Of a DNA stretch of 64,000 nucleotides, positions 57,596-64,000 are shown piece by piece. The position numbers and the translations under genes are program-made. The stretch is taken from the NCBI RefSeq assembly GCF_022637415.1, contig NZ_CP093340.1, positions 1,302,001 through 1,366,000 on the forward strand, given 5' to 3'. Each line of letters begins with the position of its first letter. The first letter of the stretch is position 1. The notes below the pieces were generated by a model. The model saw only the letters and a program-made list of their open reading frames with translations. It did not search any database and was not told the origin of the DNA. The DNA comes from Luteimonas sp. S4-F44. GTDB lineage: Bacteria; Pseudomonadota; Gammaproteobacteria; Xanthomonadales; Xanthomonadaceae.

Positions 57596-58908
57596 GCGCC
57601 GTGCCGACCACCTCCCTGCACCAGGCGAACACCACGCCGAGCTCGGACGTCCTCAAGCAGGAGATCCGCAATTACACGTTCAACTTCGGTCCGCAGCATC
57701 CGGCCGCGCACGGCGTGCTGCGCCTGATCCTGGAAATGGACGGCGAGACGGTGATGCGCGCCGATCCGCATATCGGCCTGCTGCATCGCGGAACCGAGAA
57801 GCTGGCCGAGTCCAAGCCGTTCAACCAGTCGATCGGCTACATGGACCGTCTCGACTACGTGTCGATGATGTGCAACGAACACGCCTACGTACGCGCCATC
57901 GAGACACTGATGGGCGTCGAGGCACCCGAGCGCGCGCAGTGGATCCGCACGCTGTTCGACGAGATCACGCGGATCCTCAACCACCTGATGTGGGTCGGCT
58001 CCAACGCGCTCGATCTGGGCGCGATGGCGGTGATGCTCTACGCGTTCCGCGAGCGCGAAGAGCTGATGGACGTCTATGAGGCGGTCTCGGGCGCGCGCAT
58101 GCACGCGGCCTACTACCGGCCCGGCGGCGTCTACCGCGACCTGCCTGAGCGCATGCCGCAGTACAAGGAGTCGCGCTGGCGCAAGGGCGAGAAGCTCAAG
58201 CGCTTCAATGCCTGGCGCGAAGGCTCGATGCTCGACTACCTGGAGGCGTTTGCCAAGGACTTCCCCAGCCGCGTCGACGAGTACGAGACCCTGCTCACCG
58301 ACAACCGCATCTGGAAGCAGCGCACGGTCGGCATCGGCGTCATCCCGCCCGAAAAGGCGATGGCCTGGGGCATGACCGGTCCGATGTTGCGCGGGTCGGG
58401 CATCGAATGGGATCTGCGCAAGACCCAGCCGTATGCGCGCTATGCCGATGTCGATTTCGATATCGCGGTCGGCGTCAACGGTGACTGCTACGACCGCTAC
58501 CTGGTCCGCATCTTCGAGATGCGCCAGTCGGCACGGATCATCGCCCAGTGCGTGGCGTGGCTGAAGGCCAATCCCGGCCCGGTCATGCTCGACAACTACA
58601 AGGTGTCGCCGCCCTCCCGCGCGGAGATGAAGGACGACATGGAAGCGCTGATCCACCACTTCAAGCTGTTCACCGAGGGCTATTGCGTGCCCGCGGGCGA
58701 GACCTACAGCGCGGTCGAGGCGCCCAAGGGCGAGTTCGGCTGCTATCTGGTCTCCGACGGCGCGAACAAGCCGTTCCGCGTGCATCTGCGCGCGCCCGGC
58801 TTTGCGCATCTCTCGTCGATGGACGCGATCACCAAGGGCCACATGCTCTCGGACGTCGTCGCGATGATCGGCACCTACGACATCGTGTTCGGAGAAGTCG
58901 ACCGATGA
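57592..58908 (+). CDS. nuoD: NADH-quinone oxidoreductase subunit D
   Basis: The 438-residue 49-kDa subunit helps form the quinone cavity with NuoB. It has the conserved [16 protein letters not shown] near residues 30-45, with the quinone-facing histidine, and [12 protein letters not shown]. The C-terminus carries [18 protein letters not shown]. It overlaps nuoC and nuoE by 4 nt each (ATGA), so the three are translated as a chain. Confidence 0.98.
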   Translation: MSAVPTTSLHQANTTPSSDVLKQEIRNYTFNFGPQHPAAHGVLRLILEMDGETVMRADPHIGLLHRGTEKLAESKPFNQSIGYMDRLDYVSMMCNEHAYVRAIETLMGVEAPERAQWIRTLFDEITRILNHLMWVGSNALDLGAMAVMLYAFREREELMDVYEAVSGARMHAAYYRPGGVYRDLPERMPQYKESRWRKGEKLKRFNAWREGSMLDYLEAFAKDFPSRVDEYETLLTDNRIWKQRTVGIGVIPPEKAMAWGMTGPMLRGSGIEWDLRKTQPYARYADVDFDIAVGVNGDCYDRYLVRIFEMRQSARIIAQCVAWLKANPGPVMLDNYKVSPPSRAEMKDDMEALIHHFKLFTEGYCVPAGETYSAVEAPKGEFGCYLVSDGANKPFRVHLRAPGFAHLSSMDAITKGHMLSDVVAMIGTYDIVFGEVDR

Positions 58909-59432
58909 AGGCGACCGGAAATTTCGAGAACGCCCGCAACGTCGACCCGATGGTCGTGCTCAGCGATGACACGCGCGCGCACATCGACCACTGGTTGACC
59001 AAGTTCCCGCCCGACCGCAAGCGTTCGGCGGTGCTGCAGGGCTTGTTTGCGGCACAGGAACAGAACGGCGGTTATCTCACCGACGAGCTCATCGCCGGCG
59101 TGGCCAAGTACCTGGACCTGCCGCCGGTGTGGGCCTACGAGGTCGCGACGTTCTACTCGATGTTCGAAACCGAGAAGGTCGGCCGCAACAACGTCGCTTT
59201 CTGCACCAACATCAGCTGCTGGCTCAACGGCGCCGAGGATCTGGTCGCGCACGCCGAGAAGAAGCTCGGCTGCAAGCTGGGCGAGTCCACGGCCGACGGT
59301 CGCGTCTTCCTCAAGCGCGAGGAAGAATGCGTCGCCGCGTGCTGCGGCGCGCCGGTCGTGGTCATCAACGGTCACTACCACGAGAAGCTCTCGCCCGAAA
59401 AGGTCGACGAGCTGCTCGATGGTCTGAAGTAG
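58905..59432 (+). CDS. nuoE: NADH-quinone oxidoreductase subunit E
   Basis: The 175-residue 24-kDa subunit binds the off-path [2Fe-2S] cluster N1a through the cysteines of CTNISC and CVAACC. The thioredoxin-like C-terminal domain and an N-terminal helical part are complete. It ends 14 nt before nuoF, the only gap without overlap in this part of the operon apart from the nuoF/nuoG gap. Confidence 0.97.
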   Translation: MKATGNFENARNVDPMVVLSDDTRAHIDHWLTKFPPDRKRSAVLQGLFAAQEQNGGYLTDELIAGVAKYLDLPPVWAYEVATFYSMFETEKVGRNNVAFCTNISCWLNGAEDLVAHAEKKLGCKLGESTADGRVFLKREEECVAACCGAPVVVINGHYHEKLSPEKVDELLDGLK

Positions 59433-59446
59433 GGCAACGCGCGGAC

Positions 59447-60814
59447 ATGGCACATCACCATCCCAAGTCTTCCGAAGGCTACGGGCCCGTCGGGCCTGCG
59501 CCCAAGGAACACCAGGCGGTCTACACCACGCTGCATTTCGACAAGCCGTGGAGCTACGAGAACTACCTCAAGACGGGCGGCTACAGCGCGCTGCGCAAGA
59601 TCCTCGAAGAGAAGATCCCGCCGGCCGACGTCATCGAGATGGTCAAGCAGTCGGGCCTGCGCGGCCGCGGCGGCGCGGGCTTCCCGACCGGCCTGAAGTG
59701 GAGCTTCATGCCCAAGGGCGAGATGCAGAAGTACATCCTCTGCAACTCCGACGAGTCGGAGCCGGGCACCGCCAAGGACCGCGACATCCTGCGCTACAAC
59801 CCGCATGCGGTCATCGAGGGCATGGCGATCGCCTGCTACGCGACCGGTTCGAGCGTGGCCTACAACTATCTGCGCGGCGAGTTCCACCACGAGCCGTTCG
59901 AACATCTCGAAGAAGCCACTGCCGAGGCCTACGCCAACGGCTGGCTGGGCAAGAACGTGCTCGGTTCGGGCGTCGACATCGACATCTACAACGCGCTGGG
60001 CGCGGGCGCCTACATCTGCGGTGAGGAAACCGCGCTGATGGAATCGCTCGAAGGCAAGAAGGGCCAGCCGCGCTTCAAGCCGCCGTTCCCGGCGAACTTC
60101 GGCCTGTACGGCAAGCCGACCACGATCAACAACACCGAGACCTACGCCTCGGTGCCGGCGATCGTGCGTAACGGCCCGGAGTGGTTCCTGAATCTGGGCA
60201 AGCCCAACAACGGCGGCTGCAAGATCTTCTCGGTCTCCGGCCACGTCGCGCGTCCGGGCAATCATGAGATCCGTCTGGGCACGCCGTTCTCCGAGCTGCT
60301 CGATCTGTGCGGCGGCATGCGCAACGGGCACCGCATCAAGGCGGTGATCCCGGGTGGCTCGTCGATGCCGGTGCTGCCGGGCGAGACGATGATGGGCCTG
60401 ACGATGGACTACGACGCGATCCAGAAGGCCGGGTCGGGCCTGGGGTCGGGCGCGGTCATCGTGATGGACGAGACCACCTGCATGGTGCGCGCCTGCCAGC
60501 GCATCGCCCGTTTCTACTTCAAGGAGTCCTGCGGCCAGTGCACGCCCTGCCGCGAGGGCACCGGCTGGATGTACCGCATGCTCACCCGCATCGCCGAACA
60601 CAAGGCGACCGTCGACGACCTGCAGATGCTGCGGGCGGCTGCCGGCCAGATCGAGGGACACACCATCTGCGCGTTCGGTGAGGCCGCCGCGTGGCCGGTG
60701 CAGGGCTTCCTGCGCCACTTCTGGGACGAGTTCGAGTACGCGATCGTCAACCGTCGCTTCCTGGTCGACGACCAGCGTAACGGTACGGTGGTGTCGAAGG
60801 CGGTGGCCGCATGA
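59447..60814 (+). CDS. nuoF: NADH-quinone oxidoreductase subunit F
   Basis: The 455-residue 51-kDa subunit binds NADH and FMN and cluster N3. The nucleotide sites are [16 protein letters not shown] and [19 protein letters not shown]; the [4Fe-4S] ligands are in CGQCTPC plus the cysteine of [12 protein letters not shown]. The N-terminus has a short His-rich stretch (MAHHHPK). Its stop overlaps the ATG of the 36-codon frame at 60811. Confidence 0.98.
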   Translation: MAHHHPKSSEGYGPVGPAPKEHQAVYTTLHFDKPWSYENYLKTGGYSALRKILEEKIPPADVIEMVKQSGLRGRGGAGFPTGLKWSFMPKGEMQKYILCNSDESEPGTAKDRDILRYNPHAVIEGMAIACYATGSSVAYNYLRGEFHHEPFEHLEEATAEAYANGWLGKNVLGSGVDIDIYNALGAGAYICGEETALMESLEGKKGQPRFKPPFPANFGLYGKPTTINNTETYASVPAIVRNGPEWFLNLGKPNNGGCKIFSVSGHVARPGNHEIRLGTPFSELLDLCGGMRNGHRIKAVIPGGSSMPVLPGETMMGLTMDYDAIQKAGSGLGSGAVIVMDETTCMVRACQRIARFYFKESCGQCTPCREGTGWMYRMLTRIAEHKATVDDLQMLRAAAGQIEGHTICAFGEAAAWPVQGFLRHFWDEFEYAIVNRRFLVDDQRNGTVVSKAVAA

Positions 60815-60925
60815 GCGCAGCACGTCTCCAACTCCCCGGCCGCATTCGCGCCTTGCGCGAACGCGTCCAGCCCCTCGACTCGAGAGGCGTTGTCGCTATG
60901 ACGAAGAGTGTCACCGCATGAGCGC
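60807..60925. repeat. 12-bp direct repeats bracketing the nuoF/nuoG spacer
   Basis: CCGCATGAGCGC occurs at 60807-60818 (nuoF end) and 60914-60925 (nuoG start), 107 bp apart. The interval also has an inverted repeat, 60845-60850 with 60856-60861. The pattern fits an insertion or slippage duplication at an ancestral ATGA junction. Confidence 0.7.
60811..60921 (+). CDS. Possible 36-aa micro-ORF between nuoF and nuoG
   Basis: This frame starts in an ATGA overlap with the nuoF stop and ends in an ATGA overlap with the nuoG start, so a ribosome could pass nuoF, this frame and nuoG without a gap. The product would be a basic 36-residue peptide ([19 protein letters not shown] at the front) with no hydrophobic helix and no known motif. 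It may matter only as a translational bridge. A 12-bp direct repeat flanks the interval, suggesting it was inserted. It could also be chance in high-GC DNA. Confidence 0.4.
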   Translation: MSAARLQLPGRIRALRERVQPLDSRGVVAMTKSVTA

Positions 60926-63149
60926 GCAGCCTGTAAACCCGAACCTGCCGCCCGACCACGTCACCGTCTTCATCGACGGCGTCGAGCTGGCCGCGCCCAA
61001 GGGCTCGATGATCATCCAGGCCGCCGACAAGGCCGGCATCGCGATCCCGCGCTTCTGCTACCACGACAAGCTGGCGATCGCGGCGAACTGCCGCATGTGC
61101 CTGGTCGAGGTCGAGAAGAGCCCGAAGCCCGCGCCGGCCTGTGCCACGCCGGTGATGGACGGCATGAAGGTCGCCACGCGCAGCGAGAAGGCGCTCAAGT
61201 CGCAGCGCAACGTGATGGAGTTCCTGCTGATCAATCATCCGCTCGACTGCCCGATCTGTGATCAGGGCGGCGAGTGCGAGTTGCAGGACCTGTCGCTGGG
61301 CTACGGCCGCTCGGTCAGCCGCTTTTCCGAGCGCAAGCGCGTGGTGCCCGACGAGGACCTCGGCCCGCTGGTCGCCACCGAGATGACGCGTTGCATCCAG
61401 TGCACGCGCTGCATCCGCTTCACCGCCGAGATCGCCGGCACCTACGAGCTGGGCGGCATGCAGCGCGGTGAGAACCTGCAGATCGGGACCTACGACGGTA
61501 AGCCGTTGACGACCGAACTGTCGGGCAACGTCATCGACGTGTGCCCGGTCGGCGCGCTGACCAACAAGGTCTTCCGCTTCCGTGCGCGGCCGTGGGAACT
61601 GATCGCGCGCGAGTCGCTCGGCGCCCACGACGCGCTGGGCAGCAATCTGTTCCTGCACCTGCGCCGCGGCGAAGTGATGCGCGCGGTCCCGCGCGACAAC
61701 GAGGCGGTCAACGAGTGCTGGCTGTCGGACCGCGACCGCTATTCGCATCAGGGCCTGGCGGCCGAGGACCGTGCGCTGCACCCGCAGATCAAGGACGGCG
61801 GCCAGTGGCGCGAGGCGACCTGGGACGAGGCGCTCACGCGCGCGGCCCGGATCCTGCGCGACAACCCGGCCGACGAACTCGGCATGCTGGTGCACCCGGC
61901 CACATCGAACGAGGAGGGCGCGCTGCTGGCGCGTTTGGCCGATGCCCTGGGCTCGGGCAACCTCGACCACCGCATCGCCCAGCGCGACCTGTCCGACGGC
62001 GCCGTCGCGCAAGCCTTCGCGATGCCCGTCGCCGAGCTCGACAAGGCCGACGCGGTGCTGATCGTCGGGTCCAACCTGCGCCATGAAGTGCCGCTGCTGC
62101 ACCATCGCGTGCGCCAGGCATGGAAGCGCGGCGCGAAGGTCTACGTCGTCAACCCGGTCGATTTCGAGTTCACCTTCGACATCGCTGACAAGGCCATCGT
62201 GCCGCCGTCGCGCATCGCCGAGACGTTGCAGGTCACCGAGCTCGCCGACGCGCTGCGCGGTGCCAAGCATGCGGCGATCATCGTCGGCGCACAGGCAGAG
62301 ACCAGCGCGCACGCTGCCGACATCCGCAAGGCCGCGGCCGCGCTGGCGCAGTCGACCGGCGCCGCGCTGTGCCGGATCCCTCAGGGGGCGAATGCGGTTG
62401 GCCTGACGCGTGCCGGCGTGCTGCCGACCACGCGCGATGCCAACGCGATGCTCGCCGAGCGTCGCGGCGCCTATGTGGTCTACGGCATCGAGCCGGGCCT
62501 TGACTTCGCCGATCCGGCGCAGGCGATGCAGGCACTGGGTGCGGCGCAGGTCGTGGCGTTCAGCCAGTTCGCGTGCGACTCCACGCGCAGCGTCGCCGAT
62601 GTGATCCTGCCGATCGGCGCGCTCGCCGAGATCGACGCCACGCTGACCAACCTCGACGGACGCGAGCAGTATGCGACCGCCGCCGGCAAGCTGCCGGGCG
62701 ATGCCCGGGCGGGCTGGCGGGTCCTGCGTGCGCTCGGCGGCGAGTTGGCGGTGCCGGGCTTCGAGTTCACCGATCTGGCCGGCCTGCGCGCCGGGCTGCA
62801 GCCGCGGACCGTGACGGTGGCGGCCTCTGTGGTCCCGATGGTTGACGGCGACGGGCTCGAACTGGCGGTGACCCAGGCGATCTATCGGGTCGATGCGCTG
62901 ACCCGTCGCGCCGCGGCGCTACAGTCCCATCCGCTGACCCAGGGTCCGCGTATCGCGCTGCATCCCGATGACGCCTCGGCGCACGGTGTGGCCGACGGCA
63001 GCATGGCCAAGGTCAGCAACGCGGTGGGTACCGGCACGCTGCAGGTCGCCGTCGACGACCGCGTCGCGCCCGGCGCGGCATGGGTGGAATCGGGCTACGG
63101 CGCCACCGCGGCGCTGGTGGCCGGCAAGGTCAAGGTGGTGGCGGCATGA
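60918..63149 (+). CDS. nuoG: NADH-quinone oxidoreductase subunit G
   Basis: The 743-residue 75-kDa subunit carries most Fe-S clusters of the arm. The [2Fe-2S] ligands are in [17 protein letters not shown], the His-ligated N5 site is in [14 protein letters not shown], and N4 is in CIQCTRC with VCPVGALT. A molybdopterin-oxidoreductase-like domain without a cofactor follows. It is shorter than the E. coli protein (about 910) and lacks the N7 cysteine set as far as I can see. The ATG overlaps the micro-ORF stop and the stop overlaps nuoH. Confidence 0.97.
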   Translation: MSAQPVNPNLPPDHVTVFIDGVELAAPKGSMIIQAADKAGIAIPRFCYHDKLAIAANCRMCLVEVEKSPKPAPACATPVMDGMKVATRSEKALKSQRNVMEFLLINHPLDCPICDQGGECELQDLSLGYGRSVSRFSERKRVVPDEDLGPLVATEMTRCIQCTRCIRFTAEIAGTYELGGMQRGENLQIGTYDGKPLTTELSGNVIDVCPVGALTNKVFRFRARPWELIARESLGAHDALGSNLFLHLRRGEVMRAVPRDNEAVNECWLSDRDRYSHQGLAAEDRALHPQIKDGGQWREATWDEALTRAARILRDNPADELGMLVHPATSNEEGALLARLADALGSGNLDHRIAQRDLSDGAVAQAFAMPVAELDKADAVLIVGSNLRHEVPLLHHRVRQAWKRGAKVYVVNPVDFEFTFDIADKAIVPPSRIAETLQVTELADALRGAKHAAIIVGAQAETSAHAADIRKAAAALAQSTGAALCRIPQGANAVGLTRAGVLPTTRDANAMLAERRGAYVVYGIEPGLDFADPAQAMQALGAAQVVAFSQFACDSTRSVADVILPIGALAEIDATLTNLDGREQYATAAGKLPGDARAGWRVLRALGGELAVPGFEFTDLAGLRAGLQPRTVTVAASVVPMVDGDGLELAVTQAIYRVDALTRRAAALQSHPLTQGPRIALHPDDASAHGVADGSMAKVSNAVGTGTLQVAVDDRVAPGAAWVESGYGATAALVAGKVKVVAA

Positions 63150-64000
63150 GCATGTCCACAGCAAGCTCTCTGCAAGCCGGCGTCACGAACACCGCCACGC
63201 TGCTCGGCGATCTGACCGCGCCGCTGCACGACGCGCTGCTGTCGCTGGGCGGCATCGGCTTGGTGCTGTGGATCGTGCTCAAGATCCTCGTGATCGCGAT
63301 GCCGGTGATCATCGCCGTGGCGTTCTACGTGGTCTGGGAGCGCAAGCTGATCGGCTGGATGCACGTGCGTCACGGGCCGATGTACGTCGGCATGGGCATC
63401 TTCCAGGCCTTCGCGGACGTCTTCAAACTGCTGTTCAAGGAAGTCATCCAGCCGACCAACGCGCAGCGCGTGCTGTACGTGCTGGCGCCGCTGATCACCC
63501 TCGCGCCGGCGTTCGCGGCCTGGGCGGTGGTGCCGTTCGACGCGCAGCTGGTGCTGTCGAACGCGAACGCGGGCCTGCTGTATCTGCTGGCGATGACCAG
63601 CCTGGGCATCTACGGGATCATCCTGGCCGGCTGGGCGTCGAACTCCAAGTACGCGTTCCTGGGTGCGATGCGCGCCTCGGCGCAGATGATCAGCTACGAG
63701 ATCGCGATGGGTTTCGCGCTGGTCGGCGTGATGGTCGGCGCCGGGAGCCTGAATCTCAGCGAGATCGTCATGGCGCAGTCCGGCGGCAAGGGCCTGTTCG
63801 ACTGGTTCTGGCTGCCGATGCTGCCGCTGTTCGTGATCTATTTCGTGTCCGGTGTGGCCGAGACCAACCGCGCGCCGTTCGACGTCGTCGAAGGCGAATC
63901 GGAGATCGTCGCCGGCCACATGGTCGAGTACTCGGGGTCGGCGTTCGCGCTGTTCTTCCTCGCCGAGTACGCGAACATGATCCTGATCAGCTTCCTGACC
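63146..64000 (+). CDS. nuoH: NADH-quinone oxidoreductase subunit H (3' end outside window)
   Basis: The frame starts with ATG at 63146 (ATGA overlap with nuoG) and is open to the window end, giving 285 residues. It is a multi-helix membrane protein with the family strings [18 protein letters not shown], the quinone-channel region [14 protein letters not shown], and [27 protein letters not shown]. It links the quinone site to the proton-pumping arm. Roughly the last 70-80 residues are missing. Confidence 0.95.
   Translation, partial: MSMSTASSLQAGVTNTATLLGDLTAPLHDALLSLGGIGLVLWIVLKILVIAMPVIIAVAFYVVWERKLIGWMHVRHGPMYVGMGIFQAFADVFKLLFKEVIQPTNAQRVLYVLAPLITLAPAFAAWAVVPFDAQLVLSNANAGLLYLLAMTSLGIYGIILAGWASNSKYAFLGAMRASAQMISYEIAMGFALVGVMVGAGSLNLSEIVMAQSGGKGLFDWFWLPMLPLFVIYFVSGVAETNRAPFDVVEGESEIVAGHMVEYSGSAFALFFLAEYANMILISFLT

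Overview
The window is a GC-rich (about 70% by eye) chromosomal segment that looks like a member of the Xanthomonadaceae/Lysobacteraceae (Lysobacter, Luteimonas or a relative). The reasons are gene order and gene content: asd-fimV-truA-trpF, a LysR gene divergent from trpBA with accD behind it, tpiA-secG-tRNA-Leu-nuoABCDEFGH with separate nuoC and nuoD, and two large TonB-dependent receptors. The genus is an inference; no rRNA or other decisive marker is present.

Region 1 (1-9675, all +) is a co-directional acyl-CoA catabolic module: a carboxylesterase (5' end missing), an acyl-CoA ligase, a TetR regulator, an MFE-2-type SDR, a crotonase/3-hydroxyacyl-CoA dehydrogenase fusion, a second SDR, an acyl-CoA dehydrogenase and a thiolase. 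Together they could free an acid from an ester, activate it and run it through a full beta-oxidation cycle. Region 2 (9773-16230, all -) holds mutS behind a translationally coupled TonB-receptor/di-heme cytochrome pair. Region 3 (16412-27421) has pncC and a UbiB-family gene (+), metG (-), a second TonB receptor with a structured terminator-bearing leader (-), a DUF2147 protein (-), mrp/apbC and dcd (+), then a HIT protein and a dienelactone hydrolase (-).

Region 4 (27230-29709) is the clearest accessory element. The divergent promoter region shared by the hydrolase and rimO is present twice, as 413-bp direct repeats differing at about nine positions. The repeats flank 1.65 kb of lower-GC DNA with two unrecognised genes (a 76-aa membrane protein and a 283-aa secreted protein) preceded by a near-consensus Fur box. 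The left repeat ends in a truncated rimO and the right one in a truncated hydrolase.

Region 5 (29660-46440) is mostly housekeeping: rimO, greB with a HerA-like ATPase, an alpha/beta hydrolase, a lytic transglycosylase, psd with a SCO1-like gene, prmB, aroC, a 2-hydroxyacid dehydrogenase, asd, a FimV-like gene, truA and trpF. Region 6 (46472-55557) has the LysR gene, trpBA, accD-glmM, a 2OG-Fe(II) oxygenase, a palindrome-rich intergenic block, a DUF481 outer-membrane protein, tpiA, secG and tRNA-Leu(GAG). Region 7 (55740-64000) is the 5' half of the complex I operon, with a structured leader and a 36-codon open frame that links nuoF to nuoG through ATGA overlaps at both ends. NuoH runs off the window.

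The best candidates for something undescribed are the Fur-box two-gene cassette between the direct repeats, the nuoF/nuoG micro-ORF, the attenuator-like leader of the TonB receptor at 20812-23835, and the palindrome array at 52864-53229.
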